From assembly GCA_018105865.1 (NCBI GenBank), contig CM030842.1, positions 13,085,367 through 13,149,366 on the forward strand: DNA of 64,000 nt, given 5' to 3'. Both the position numbers and the translations under genes were made by a program. How positions within the stretch are numbered: the first letter of the stretch is position 1; each line of letters starts with the position of its first letter. The stretch comes from Metaphire vulgaris (Eukaryota > Annelida > Clitellata > Crassiclitellata > Megascolecidae). Under the pieces are notes generated by a model, which worked only from the letters and a program-made list of their open reading frames with translations, searched no databases and had not been told where the DNA came from. Below, piece by piece: positions 1 to 14,200 of this stretch.

Positions 1-777
1 TGTGCGCGTTTTTCTGTCTCTCTCTGTCTTTCTATTTACAGTGACTGACTGACTGACTGACTAATAGTGACTATTAACTGATGGAAGGAATATTTATCTC
101 AGCTGGTGGGCGGAGTTTATTGGGCACGGTAGAATGTGCTCTAAGCCGGCCGGGCTGCACAGGCCTCCACCTTTATATTCCGGCCTTTGGGGCGGAGCTG
201 CTAAGGAGTTATACTTTATGTTATCATTTCGGAAAGCGGTTATTTTTTTATGCATATATCGATTTCGTCGGAAATCGATGCGTGCCGCAGTAAATTTTAT
301 CAAATTCGACGCATGTTCATGCATTAATTTAGTATCAATAGTAAAATTTAAGACATAATTTCATTTTCGTCAAGAAAAGACATTTTGTGGAAGGCCCTTT
401 AATCCCGCTTTTTAATAAATTCTAGTATAATTCAATAATAATTTCTCAATTTTTCCTTATTTATTTCTTACAATATTGACATTTTTTCAAAAACACAGTT
501 CCTATTCAACTTCGAGGATCACTAAGCACGTTGGTATATTTCAATTGCAGTTAATTTCCTGTATTCTTGGTTCAGTTGGTAGCTAAAAGTTAGGTGGCCG
601 CTAGAACGGCCACAATCCTGACATTTGCCGCTTAACCCCGGAATTTTGACCACGCGAAGGCCACATAACCGGGTCTTAATACTTATATTAATAATAATAA
701 TAACAATAATAATAATAACGAGTTTTACAGTAGACATTACACAGGCAAAGTGTTTTAAACATTACAAGTAGCCTACA

Positions 778-1145
778 CAGGCCCGCCGAGAGGAGGACGG
801 GGGGATGCCCAAGGGGTCTGGCGATCTGTAAAGGGCCCGGGCGGGTCCGCAAAATGTAATCTCGTGCTATACTATTTATTATTATGAGCACGTTGAAGGC
901 GGTTGGGGGTTGGGACCCGTCGAGGAAGGCATTGCCTGTTATTTTAACTTCCTGAAAAGTCTAAAGCAAAAAAAGGTCATCACCACTTTTTCACATTAAA
1001 TTTTGATACGCCTATATGTGTATATTTTTTGAAAACCTTTGAACTTTTTTAGGACAAGCCTTCTTTTAAGAACATAAACTTTCAAACTGTTTAAGTGCCC
1101 GTGACTGCTCTGCCCAGGGACCCGGAATTTCTCTCGACGGACCTG
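778..1145. mobile_element. hAT-like nonautonomous element (CAGGCCC family)
   Basis: This is an inverted, diverged relative of the 353-bp element at 46161-46513. Both share the ends CAGGCCC.../...GGxCCTG, the phrases GGGTCCCTGGGCAG, GTGCCCGTGACTGC and AAAACTTTCAAA-like tracts in the same order, and about the same length. The flanks carry the direct repeat CAAGTAGCCTA on both sides, but offset, so the target duplication is not clean. It contains one copy of the AGCAAAAAAAGGTCATC motif. Confidence 0.6.
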
Positions 1146-1995
1146 CAAGTAGCCTAGGCCTACCCAATTCCTTTTGAACGTTTCAGTTTTTGTTTCTCTC
1201 TTATGAAAGGCGTTCGATTCTGTTATTGACGTTCTCAACTCAAGTAGACCCCATCCCCATGACGATAAGCGAATCAAAACTGAATTACGGTAGGCCTATC
1301 TTGAAGTTTGAACTTAACTGCACTTCGCTTAGGAGGTAATCTTTAAAAAGATATCGGGGTCGACGTCTCAAATACCAAGCGCTTGGCGCATATAGACACT
1401 TAGGCTACCCTGAAACGATGGCTAGCAGAGGGCGGTCCCTCACTGCATGGGCGACAGCAGTGAGGGTAGTGAAGGTGGTGCACAGGGGTGTAGCCAAGAA
1501 TTTGATTTGGGGGTATAAATTTAGGGGTATATATTGTTATATTATTAGGCCTATATTACATATATATTATATGTAGGCCATATGTGCTATATATATATTA
1601 TATATATTATATAAAAGGAGAAATATATAAGACCAAGAAAATAGTGTGCATGGATAGAAAACTTAAAAAAGAGGATTGTAGAAGAAATGCAAATGAACTT
1701 CATCCAATTGACCAGTTTCAAATGCCAGCAGCAAGAGACAGACAGAAGTGGAAGGAACTCTTTCAGACCCATCGTCCAACCCAATGGGAAAGACGGAAGG
1801 AAAGAAAGAAGAAGAAAAGAAGATATATTATATATTATATATATATATATATATATATTATATAGGCCTATAGACCTATTGTATCATATAAATGCTGATT
1901 GTTGGTGTGGGAGTGAGGGGAATTATATATACCAATGAGCGACAATTGGCTGGTGTCATGAGCATTATTAATATTATATGGGGCTATAGAAGTTC

Positions 1996-2165
1996 GATGA
2001 TGATGATGATGATGATGACGACGACGACGATGACGATTATGACGAATAATGATTATGATGATGGTGACGATGATGATTATGATGATGGTGGTGATGATGA
2101 TGCTGTTGTTGTTGCTGCTGCTGCTGCTTCTGCCTCTGCTGCTGCTGCTGATGATGATGATGATG
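1996..2165. repeat. GAT/GCT/GAC compound microsatellite
   Basis: Trinucleotide runs of GAT, GAC, GTT and GCT. They give spurious Asp, Met, Leu and His/Gln-rich frames on both strands. Confidence 0.9.
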
Positions 2166-2849
2166 GGGACTGTAGTAGGGCAACTGCTCTCGATTCTCCC
2201 TCAAGCCTTTAATCGTTCTAGATGTGCGTTCCTGTCTTGATGCTTGATGTCCGGTGACGTAGCAACAAGAGGGGTGACTAGGCCTATAGGGCAGTGATGG
2301 GCACATTTTTTATCCGAGGACCGCAAAAGTTTCTGCGATGAAAGCCGAGGGCCGCACACATTTTTCGGCATTTGGAAATAAATTTTTAAGCAGTTTCCAA
2401 AACAACTTTAAAATAACGTATTTACATATTGTGCTGTGTAGGCTAATTAAGTAGCCTATTTATTAATAAACCAAAACTGCAATTAAGTCGAAGAAAACAA
2501 GTTGATCTAGTCTATAACCTTAAGAGTTTTGATGATGTTTTATGTCTTATATTATTTTATAGCGACTAGTATTTCCTATTTCAGAGAAAACCCTATGCTT
2601 AGAAGGCAACTGAGGGCAAACTGGTTAAATGGAAAGCAGGAAACCGCAAGGAAGACCATGGATGAAGACGCTTGACTCGACGTAAGACGGAAAATTAAAA
2701 ATTCTATCACAAGCATTCTAGTCTCAAGCAAAAACACAAAACTAGAATAGTAGCGCCATAGGAAGAAAGATCTTATATAAAGATAGGACAAAAATGTCAT
2801 GATGATAACTTGATAAGTGATAACGAGTTAACGACTAAATTACGGTTTT

Positions 2850-3108
2850 TGAACTCATTGTACTGTGTGCTAGGTTTTAATGGCAGTCTATGATTATTTA
2901 ACAAACGCATAGCGGCGACAGCGTATTTGAAATGGCGGTCGTTAGTTTGTTTCTTGTTTGAAATCTTTTTTGAGTGTCGCAACTTTAGGTTATTTACACT
3001 CGAAAATTAAAATTTCTCAGCGATAATTTAGTAATTTAATAAATGTTTATTGGTATTTGAAGGCGGGAGTCGTTCATTCGAGACGATTTCCTGCTGGATT
3101 TGTACACT
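2850..3108 (+). promoter_or_regulatory. Candidate promoter / noncoding first exon of the DUF4211-like gene
   Basis: A YY1-like AAATGGCGGTC lies at 2930-2940. A GC-richer stretch follows and ends in a good splice donor (ACACT|GTAAGTAAG) at 3108/3109. The first coding exon of the downstream gene begins after a splice acceptor (GTGTTTAG at 4583), so an upstream noncoding exon must exist, and this is the best candidate I can see. It is inference from motifs and position only; a different upstream exon is possible. Confidence 0.3.
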
Positions 3109-4093
3109 GTAAGTAAGTAAGTAAATATGGTGAATTTATGTAGCACATTGGGTAGTTACATCGCAATAGCTGCGTATTCTTAGGTACTTTATCTAACTTC
3201 GAATTAGCTATTGAAGGCGCAGAATCGTTGGGTATGGTTGAGGAACGATGGGTGCTTAACGAAAACTTTCCGAATGGCTGAGTTTATCGGTTTAAACCCG
3301 GAGCCGTTTTATCGGACTTGCGGCCCGAGGTAGTCACGCTTAGGGGGCCACTCGATGAACCTCGGACAGCTTTCTGTCAGACAGGTCCTAACCTTTTTAT
3401 GAAATTATGTTCGTTATGTCTTGTCTTTCACACATAACCTGTAAATCGCGTATTCTAATCTTGCAGTCATGAATTAGAGACAATGACGTGCCATATTTGA
3501 ATAAATAAACAAAATGTAGTCAGATTATGATAACTACATGCAATTTTAAATTCATGTAGCGGTAAATCTGGAGCTAAGTCAAACAAGAACCCGAACAGGG
3601 CAACACGACCGAAAGTAGTCCGTAAATGCACACGATCGGTCCATAGATACATGAGTTTCCAGACTATACACAAGGAAAATTGTGATTATTCAATCAAACA
3701 TTACAATGAAATAGCAAACAGGTCATCAAAAACACACCATAGGAAGCTAAGGATTGCACAAGATACATTGTTTGCACACGGATTGATACTTTGTTTACAT
3801 TGGAAAACTCTGTTCCAGTTCTTGTTTAACTTGGCTCCAGGTTTACCCATGTAGCACTATCATTAGGCTTCAGAGGTGTTAACATGCAACTCTTACGGAT
3901 TATACTCACAAATTTGTAATGTGCTTATAATGTGTCGGGCTTAAATAGTTTATTTGCATGCAGTATGAATTGACTGATATAACAATATATGTATGCCAAT
4001 TTACAACAATGCTTAATTTGAATGCTAGTCATTCTTCAATGCAAAAGGTTTGCTTCAGTGGATCGAATTATGCGTCAGTTGATAAAATATTAT

Positions 4094-4250
4094 TACATAG
4101 CTCATTTGGTAGAGTGTCAGCTCTGCCATAAATGAGCCATCAGCTTGAGTTTGATCCTAGAGAACAATCTGTATTTTATGTATTCACTTGCCTACTGAGG
4201 TGGAATGGACATTAATTTGGCCTGCAGCCATTATAGACTGATAACTGGTG
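4094..4250 (+). repeat. tRNA-derived SINE fragment
   Basis: A tRNA-like box A (TAGCTCATTTGG, then TAGAGTG) and a box B-like GAGTTTGATCC are spaced as in an RNA polymerase III promoter. The anticodon arm is not tRNA-like, so this is a SINE head and not a tRNA gene. It sits in the presumed 5' intron of the DUF4211-like gene. Confidence 0.6.
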
Positions 4251-4602
4251 CAAAACAAATTGAGTATTTATTGTTATTGCTCTTGGGTGTAATATATAAT
4301 AAAATTAATTCGCATGTACATAACGTGTGAATATTCTGTTTTCCGCAATTATTTTTGTGTACTGTGTAAATCATCTTCTGTAAAAGCAAATCTAAGCAAA
4401 TGCAGGTTTTTATCTAAGCAGAATTTAAACCTCACCGCCTATCTCAAGACATGGGGACGTGAAATCGACAAGTTGCTACAGCGTGCTGCAGCATCGCCAT
4501 AGCGATTGATGATGATGATGATGATGATGAGAATTTAAAAAGTTTGAATTTGTGATTTGTTCATGTGCTGTGTGTGTGTTTAGGTATAAGTGTGGAAAAG
4601 TA

Positions 4603-4681
4603 ATGGATCAAACTCAGTGGAAAGCTTTAAATCGAATGCTGATGAAACAGGCTTCTGGGCAAAAGTCATCTTCGGCTGCAG
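4603..4681 (+). CDS. DUF4211-like gene, coding exon 1 (aa 1-26)
   Basis: Begins MDQTQWKALNRML. The exon itself starts after the acceptor at 4583. The donor GCAG|GTTGGT is in phase 1. Confidence 0.7.
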
Positions 4682-7600
4682 GTTGGTGATGGTGGTTTGC
4701 ATTTAGGATATTTTGTTTTGCCAAGAACTTTTAAGGACTTTTTAGTTCAATAATATTTGGGATCATTATCATCTTCATCATCAAATTCTCTGTCATGAGA
4801 CAGGTTATGGGCTGTTTGTTGTTGTTTCCATTGCTGTCTGTGCCATGCCTCTTTGCCTCTTTGATTTCTGCATAGGTTTTGTGTGGTTATGCACGTGTCT
4901 TCTTTATCATCCAGTCCAATACAATCCTCCTTGGTCGTCCTTTTATCTTTTCTCCTGGTACGCTTCCCTCCATTGCTGTTCTCAACAATGATTCTCCTCT
5001 CAGCACTTGTCCAATCCAGTTCCTTTGTCTTCTTAATAAATTTATTGTTCTTTATAAATCATTCATAAAGCATTATGTAATCATAAGTTTTGAGCTGATT
5101 TTGATATCCAGATTATTGAAATTTGGATACAATATAGACTGAAATGTTGCTTCAATGAGATTATAGAAGTTATATAGAACTGATGTAAAGTAAAACTGCA
5201 TTTTGTATATATAGATAATAACATAATTGAAATAATTCGTATTCAAGCAGCGTTCTGGAACTTTGGCATGATTTTTTGTCTATAATTTATGAATACATGC
5301 CGTTTCTCTCAGGCACGGCTGGACAGCGTACATCTCGAAATTCTGTTGAAGTTTCTCGTGCTCAAGATGCAGCTTCTGAAGAAACAGAGAATGTCAAAAG
5401 TCTTCTGACAGGCCGCCAGTATGGCCAGTCTATACTTCGGCCTGATGCAGGCCGCGGAAGTAGACAGCAGGGGAGAGCAGCTAATGCTGGCCAGACGAAA
5501 GGATCGGTCAAGCAGACGACGTCTCTGCTGCCGACAAATTTGCACCAGACCCAACAGCAGACGGTCGACGCAAGCTCTATATCTTCGATTCAGGTAGATC
5601 CGTCTGGCCTGCAGCAGGTTACGTTCAGTGCGGACATGATTCCCGAAGGACTCGGCCCAGACGAGGTGATGTACATGATGGTTGGAGATGTTGCTTACCA
5701 GATTGTTGGTTCGTCGAAGTCGGGAGGCGGAGTTTCTGCTTTGACCGATACACCTGGAATCTCGCTGGATGACCTTGCAACCATCAGTGCGCAGCAAGAA
5801 AGCCTGAAACCGGAATTGGCAGGTTTCCAGCTGCAGGGTGTCGATGCATCTTCGGTGGGTTCTTCGACGGTAGTTCCACAGGATATTCTGCAGACATCCA
5901 TTGACGGGCAGCAGTTTTTGCAGACCATGCCAGACGGAACCATAAGAATGATCGGCGAAGACGGCATGCAGATAGCCATGATGGCCGGAGACGGGTTTGA
6001 GGCTTCACAGCCCGGAGGAGGAGAAGTTGAGACCGCTTCGACCATTAAACTGGGCGGGGAAGATTTTGTTCTTCAGGCGGGACAGCAGCTGCCGCCCGAG
6101 CTGCAAGAAATGGTGGCGAAAGGACTGCCGATCGATTGGTCCAAGTACGAGTTTGTCATCGAAGGCGAGACCGGTCCTGAAGCAGCAGATGCATATGTCA
6201 AGGCTGCTACATCAGACCATTCGGAGGCACTTATTAATCAGCAGCAGGAGATGGCCATGGTGTCTGGAGTGGACACGGCGGCGTCTGCCATGGGCGCTGA
6301 ATCGACAGATGTCTACTCCTTTGCGTCCTCTGCCGCAGATGTTGCGATTGACGACGTGCAGAAATCCATCACCGTTCAGATAATTACCGCTTGCCCGGGC
6401 GAGTTTGATGATGGTGAATTTGCCTACTTGGCCTCGGGCGAGGAAAAGAACTCTCAGGAGGCCGGTGCGAGCGAGGCTACTGAAGACGAACAGCCGAGAA
6501 TCATCCCGTACAGCGGCTTCTTGAATTCGTTTCTCGACTTTGTGCAAAGAAAAGGAAGAGAAGCACTTTCGGGCGCTTCAAACTGTGCCGTTATAACGAG
6601 ACCGGCACTCTCTTCCGTGGGGTACATCGCAGATCAGGGTCTGAAGGGTAAAGAAGATGCGAAGCAGAGGTACAAAGGAACGCCGTTGACGATCATTTAT
6701 GCCGACGTTGCCGATCCAAGCGGTCGACCAGTCTCCTATGTTGTCACCAGCGGATCCGATGACAGTCTGGAGAGAGCAAAAGTGTTGTCTGTATCGGGAA
6801 AGCGTAAGAGCGTTTAAAACTTTTTGCTCGGTTTTGTAAAAGTTCTCTAAGTTTGTTTAAGATTTTTAATGCGGCGATATTTGCATCGTTAAGTGATCAA
6901 ACATTTTCTGGGATTGTTTATCGTTTCTGGATTTGTTCGACGTGTAATTTTTGTTATTGCAAACTTTGAATAGGAAAACAGAATCAGGCGGACAACGATG
7001 GGGATAGCGGTGGAAAATTGGAAAAGCTCAGTAGGCTTTCTGAAGATGCTTTTGATTCTGAAAAGGTTTCTGCAAAGAGACCCTCAAGCTACATGGTATT
7101 AAAATGTTGGCCTTTTTGTTAGACACATAGACATTATGGAACGCTTCTGTTTGGGAATTGACGTGCTTTTCTTTCTTTTGGCTAGCTTCAATTGTAGATT
7201 TGAAAGGCAAATGTCTGCAACACATCTATGACTGATGCTAAGAGTGTACTAATTTTCAGTTAGAATTTGTTTAATAACTTTGTTGGATTGTGTTCAGGGT
7301 TTGTTACTTATTGCAGAGTATTTATTGTGCACAAGTGGAAATTGCTGAGCATTTTATCAATTGATTTCTGATGCCAACTTTTTGACAATGATCTGACAGA
7401 TTTAGCTGATGCTTAATAACTTTTTTTACTGGATGCTCAGGATGATTTGGGTGCCTCTGGACGTGGAAAAGCACGGGCAAAAATCGGGGATCTACTTCCA
7501 CGTAGGCACATGAACATGCTTCATCTACCTTAATTAATAATGTAAAATAAATTAAAATATTCAAGACTGATCATCATAGGCATTGTAAATTCAAAATATT

Positions 7601-10600
7601 GTAGATTAAGTTGACAAATTCTTAAGGCTTTGATGTATTTTTTGACATTTGCCAAATTCAACATTCCATCTGCCAATATTCAAAATACTGGGGGACACAA
7701 TGGAATAGTGATACGATTCTTGCCACACAACTTGAAGGTAGCAGGTTTGAATCTGACCTTAGTTGCTGTGTTGTAACCTTAGGCAAGTTGTTCACTGCAA
7801 CTTGCTCAGCACTTAAGAGTCTTCAAATGACTTGTTCACTGCACTGTTGTTACTTAGAATTATGTTTGTGGTACCGGAAAGTTTGCATTTATATATTTTA
7901 ATATCAGCACTTCCAAGATCTTCCAGATCTTCACTTTGTGAATGACGTCACCTTGAGCGAGCCGCAACCATGGAAAAATAATTACTGTTGTTAGTGGGAG
8001 CTGGGCTGGGTTGAGAATAATGACTTAGAATTATGTTTTTCTGTGGTCTTCTGCCAAAGAAACCGGAAAAATTTGTTTGCATTTATATATTTTAATATCA
8101 GTAATTTGCTGTGGAGCCGAGTGATGCTGCAGACTGTCAAATATTTTGTTATCTTCCAGATTGGGTTTGCCTTCTGCTGCAGAATCCCATCTAGAATTTC
8201 GATTGCTCTAAAAATAATAAGATCACCACATAAACAAATCCAATACAACTTAAAAATATAAACCGTCCAGTTTTGCATTATGAGGTCTTTTCCCTTAAAA
8301 TTCCAATATTGAAATGTTGTTTATCATAGCTGGCACACGCTGACCGACCAGTCAGCTGGCAGCAACTTTTTGACCAGGTTGGCAGTTTACCCAAGCAGAT
8401 TTATTTATTGTCGGTAGACTTAATCCATTGTTTTTATCTTGACACCAGCACTTTTCAAACATTGAGCTGCATGTTACAATCTCCTATTTATGCTTTAGTT
8501 GGAAAAACATTTTCGTGAATTACATTACACATTTTTCACCGGGGCTGTGATGGCTTGAGAATAATGACCTGTACTAATTTGCAATTAGAATTTTTCTGAA
8601 AAAATCTAAATGTGAAATCTTCTGCCAAAGAAACCGCAGCACAATATTGGATTACAAATTTGGATGTTATATAAATAAAAACGAAAAATTGAAATGACTT
8701 AAAACTTATCTCTTTGTCAATATATAAAAGTTTAGTAATTTGAGGAGAATACCCCTGGGACTACTGATGGTCAGCAGCTGGCTGAGCACGTCGCCAAAGT
8801 CAAATACAATAGATTCCCGTTACATCGAGACAGTGATAATACTTTGATACACTGGACTGTTGGTTACTTGATATATTCGACGGGCTGGACTGAGTGGTTC
8901 TTCAGTGTATCTTTTGATCTATTAACACTATACAAATATTTTGTTACATTACATTACATTGCAAAAGATAACATTGATTCTGAATATAACAAGTGTATGC
9001 CAGCGCTTAACCCCTTGACTGTGACATGGGAATGTATTCGCTGCTGTTAGATTACCATATTTACGTCTGGACGCAAAACTTGCCAGAAATGACTGAGGTC
9101 ATGTGATTTCCAGCCAGGCATCACTACTCAGTTTTCGAAAAATATATCCACCACTGTGAACATCAGGCAATTTACTACTGCGGCCAATAATTAAATAGAC
9201 CATTGCAGGACGCTGGGAATACACACTAATAATTATATGACAACGCTTGTTGTGCTGCATTGGCTAGCTCGTCACGTCGCTGTCAAAATGTTGAGGATTA
9301 TAAATGTAGAGGTGCTGAAAAAGTATCAGTAATTTGACATTATATGCAGGTACTCCTGACAATACCCGCTTAACACGACAAATTTGATAGGGAAACAGTG
9401 GAAACCATTGCCTAAATTTATTTATTTAAATGCAAAACTAGGTCTACCTATTTCCTGAACTGAGTTTTTGCAGCAACTGGTAACCCTTTGATGTGTGTGT
9501 ATTTGTCTGTGTGTTTGTGTCTGTGTGCGATAAGGAGCAAAGTTTAAGTTTCTTTAATTACTTTTTAAAATAAGATTTTACCTTTTGAACAGAATCCTCT
9601 AGTTTAAGTTTAACAGAGTGAACGATCAAAGTGAATTTTCAAATGGAGATTTTAGGAATTGGAGAGTTTTCATGCTTCATCATTAAGTGCATTTTGTTAG
9701 AATTCACATGTACATTTGCTTTTTCACTGCCATTTACCAGTTGCCTAATGTCCTGTTCAGAAACCATGTAACTGACTGTACAGGAATTAATGTAAATGTG
9801 TGTTTAGAAGGGGGATTTTGTCATTGATCGAAAAGATGCTTACAAGCTGGATAGCTACCCAATATGGAGAATCGAAAACGGAAAACTTTTGCAGAAATTT
9901 GACCCTGAACTTGAAGATGGTCTTTTTATCCACAAGTCTGCTTCAGTGGTTTGTATTCTTGCTCTGTTACTGTTGATTTTCCTTACAAAAGAAAAGGACT
10001 AATTTGAGTTGAAATCTAATTTGATATTTTAAATTGAGTTTCTTATCTCCATTTCTGCCTAGAGCCGGGCTGACTATGATTATATATATTCGTATTCAAA
10101 CCGACTTGTATCTGAATTTAAATGATGTCATTGATGTGCATGTTTGGACAGTTATTAATGTTGCATTAAGTTGAATATTGATTTGATAACATTTGGGAGA
10201 AGCAAATTTTAATCTGTTATTAAAGAAAGTTTGTGAAAGTTTAGTCAGGTGCTGACATCAGCTTTTCTTCTAGGCAGCTTCAACGCCTGCCTGTCTGAAC
10301 TTGGACACTGGAACTACTGGATGGAGGTAGACAGGCAGAGAGTATCTCTGTGTGCAGATGCATGCACAGCAGACATTATCAGTACTGCAGGCTGCATGTG
10401 CTATTGTCATGTACAGTTACAAGTGACCTATTGGTTTAACACAACCACTGTTTTCTTGCATTATTGAGTGATATTTACATGATTTGATTACTGGTAATTT
10501 CCACCCTGTCTGTCTGTAAGTCATGGTTTATTGAAGTTTTGCTGCTTTTTTCGCAGTATTCAAGCTGGTCAGATGACATCAAGTCCAGCTTCAAGCCAAT

Positions 10601-11177
10601 TATGGTTGAGATGTTAAACACTTTGTCCGCTGCTTCGAGCGCTCGAAGGCAGGATGTAAGCGTCCGTGTACTGGAAAAGTATAGAACGAAAGCGCCAGAC
10701 GAAAGGTAGGCCGCTTGTGCGTTCGCTTCATTTACTGAATTCTGTAAAGAGTTGGAGTGATTTCAGCTGAGCTGTTTTGGCTAAACTGGATTGAGCAGTG
10801 GTGCAGAGTTCAGTTCTGCCTATGTTGACTTCGATGATTAGTTACCTGTGGTGGTGATTCATCGGTTGTGGATGCTAATATTGCAGAGGCTTTGATGAGA
10901 ATTTTGAAAGCTAAACCTTGTGTTTAGCTAAAAATTATGTATAAACTATTGCCTGTTCGGTGGCACAGCGGAGCAGTGGTTGGATTCTTTCCATGCAATC
11001 GGAGGGTTGCGGGTTAGAATCTGACCCTGGCCACTCTGTAGTGGCCTTGGACAAGTTGTTTACCCAATTGTTTGTATTTGTGTGTTCTCATTTTCTGGTC
11101 ATTGACTCAATTCCCGATCTTTCTTTCAATTTCATTCCCGTGTCTTGTTCTGAGGTTTCTAGATTGTTTTTGACGTT

Positions 11178-11220
<43 letters not shown>

Positions 11221-14200
11221 CCATTATTTAGCGAATTAAGATGTTTTTAATTTCTATTTTTAGACTTCTTATGAAGTTATGATATGGATAGAGATTTCAC
11301 TGGATATATAATTGGCTATTTTGGAACAATTGTTTGGAGCAATTATTAATTATTGAAGTTACTGAAGAAGGTTCTTTGGCATTTCTGTTTCAGCTTAGAG
11401 CAGAACCCTCTGATGCAGCTGTTCAATATATATCTGCATGTTCTTCTAAACCAAGTCTTTGAACCTGCCTATCTCTCTGCTGTTCAGCAACAGAAGTGTA
11501 AGAAGCAGGAGAATGTATATCATATCAATAGAATATGTAATCATCTCAATGATTTCCAATGTCAGCTTACGCTTTATGGATTGAATAATTAGGAAAGTAT
11601 CATAACAGTTTGAAAATTATGTGTCTGCTCTGTTGGTGCTATATGTCACATACAACTATACTAGATTAATTTTTTGTTGTGTACTACAAGAATTGATATG
11701 AACCACTTTTGCCTAAACTGTTTAATTTTAAATAATGGCCAGTAAACAATTTGGGAAGTAAATATATGCTGCGAAGATTTTGACCCAAAGGGAAAAAATT
11801 GATTTAAATTTTAAAAGTCCGATTTAAATGTTAAAAATCCAATTTTTTATTTTAATTTTTTTCTAAAAATCGTTATATTGATCAGCTCTGCTTAAAGCCA
11901 TTAGAAATCTAGTGCAATACATAGTATACTAAGATATTAGAATATGTTGGTCCTGCATTGTTTTGTAGTGGAGTACTACTTGGAACCTCTTGTGCAAATC
12001 GATCACTTGTTGATGGAGGCTGAACAGGCCGTATTACAAGATATCACTTGGAAGGATGATTTCAAGGTTGTGTTGATTTTCTTATTATAATTTTCTGACA
12101 ACTGATTTGCATAGAGATCTATTTCAGTAAATGGTAGAGGCATCAGAATGATATATAAGATATAGGACATTTTGGAACTAAAGCAGAGGTCCCCAAACTA
12201 CGGCTCACGTGCCATATCCGGCCAGTGGGGTCGGTTTATTAGCCTGCCACCTAAATTTGCTTGATAAAACTGGGTGTGATGTTGCAATCTTTTTGCCAAC
12301 ATCACCTTTTTTGATTATCTTTTGGTTAATAAATACAGTAGAACCTCATTATATCGAAGTTCAAGGGACCGTGATAAATACTTCGATATATCCGAGGTTC
12401 AATATATCCGATTCCTGTATCATTAACACTGTTTTGGTAGGACCGGTGCTCAAACTTCGATATAAACGTGATTTCGATATAAGCGAGTTCGATATAACGA
12501 GGTTCTACTGTATGTTGGTTTTCTCTCTTTTTTTGTGTGTATTGCACGATGCTTCACCCATGGCTAACATCGAATGCTTAACTTAGTTTCTTTCTTTTCC
12601 CCAAACCTTCTGTTTCTGGCTTGCAAACATTGAACAGATGCGGCCCATGCTAATTCATTCAGTTAACTGACCCACCGTCAAAAAAGGTCTGATGAACCCT
12701 GTACTAAAGCAACAATGTGCTGCCGCCTGAAATTTTAAAATTTGTCGTCTTTACTGCAGACGGAACTTGACGCTTGGTCTTGCTACATGATCTTTGGCTG
12801 GAGAGCTGATCAGTTGACCACCTGCCAGGTATGTAATTTCCACTTGTTTAGTGTTCTAGTAATTATGCCAGGTGAGATGGCATCATTGGCCCATACGAGT
12901 TTTCAGTTTCACCTAGCTGCTTTATTTAACACTGATGCACTGCCAGGTCGTTTCTATGTTTCAGACATTCCAATGGGTAGCGGGGCTCCAGCTTAAGTTA
13001 GAAAGATCACTGCTGTCTCATGTAAGAAGTTCCCTGCGCTAATTGTTCTGTTGATTTGATCAGGCCTATAGTTAATGAAGATCAACACCACCCCTGTGGA
13101 CCTAGCATCTGCAGGACTATTATATGCAGCAAACTCCAATAGTATGAATTATTTATGATGTAAGATGCTCTCGACTTTAGCCTTAGCTATACTATCATTC
13201 ATCGTCGTCTTAGCTCTGAAGGTATACGGTCATCGTTTCCATTTCGTTATCCATGTATAACGTTTCATAAATAATAATAATAATAATAATATTTAAATTG
13301 TGTAATTTTACTTGTTTAATAAATTCACAATTGCTTAAAATATGAATGTGTTAGACCTATTATTTTCAGAAGTATGTAATTCCTTGCTTGCAGCATACGC
13401 ATTGATTCACTAGGCTTGGTTTTATTTCCATTCGATACTACTGAGCATTAGTTCTTTATAATGTTTGAAATGTTCTATTTTGATTTCTGAATTATACCAT
13501 ATTTGTAATTAAAATGTTGCTCTTGTTCAAGTGAGTTTTGAATTAATAGTGTCTCTTTGTATAAATATATTAGCTATTATTATTATTATTATTATTATAC
13601 TAATTATCTGGATATTATATTATTATAATATTATTATAAATGGTTGAAATATAGATAGATATCTATGTGGTCAAGCCTCTTTTCATGAGTGCTTATGAGT
13701 CAAGGCTTTAGTTTTCATTCTTACTTTTGTTCCAAATATTGTTTTGTAAATTAATAAAAAATTCAGTTTTGCTATTTTGGTTCTTGAATCGTTGAAAAAG
13801 TAAGAGTATGTTCTATCAGGTTTGCAATTGACAAGCCTTTAATATGGTTTTTTTAATGATTTTACCAGTTATCATTATTGTTTTCATCAACTTTTTAGGC
13901 AACAGAAGGTGCTAACAGAAGTGTTATGACGGTCAAGTTTTACGGTCAAACTTATGACCGTGAGACATTAGCAGTGACGCGTGAGCTGAGCCTTGCAAAT
14001 GCTAAGGTAATTGCCAATTGGTTTTTATTTTTTGCATGGCTTCTGAATTAGGTTTACTCTTTCAGGTGATGTAACAAATTACAAAGTTTTGAATTCTCAT
14101 TTCTTTTCACTGTCCTAAAAAGGCAGATGCATTTTGTTGCAGGTTTTTTCAATAGGAAGAGCAACAGTAGATTGTCTTGGAATCTATCATTCTCTTCATC

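Larger units (their letters stand above)
1..2890. other. Gene-free repeat-rich stretch
   Basis: No reading frame here has splice sites or recognisable protein content. The stretch holds a hAT-like repeat (778-1145), the left end of a CAGGGG(C/T)GTAG-type element near 1485, (TA)n tracts near 1590-1860, a GAT/GCT microsatellite (1996-2165), and the left end of a further element near 2296 beginning CAGTGATGGGCA. The open frames over the microsatellites are simple-sequence translations. Confidence 0.6.

Noticed and set aside
5309..5797. 162-residue minus-strand frame
   Set aside because: It is the antisense shadow of the large coding exon 5313-6803, has no splice support and no family resemblance.
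12184..12260. hAT element starting CAGAGGTCCCCAAACTACGG
   Set aside because: Only a left end is visible; no matching right end or target duplication was found.
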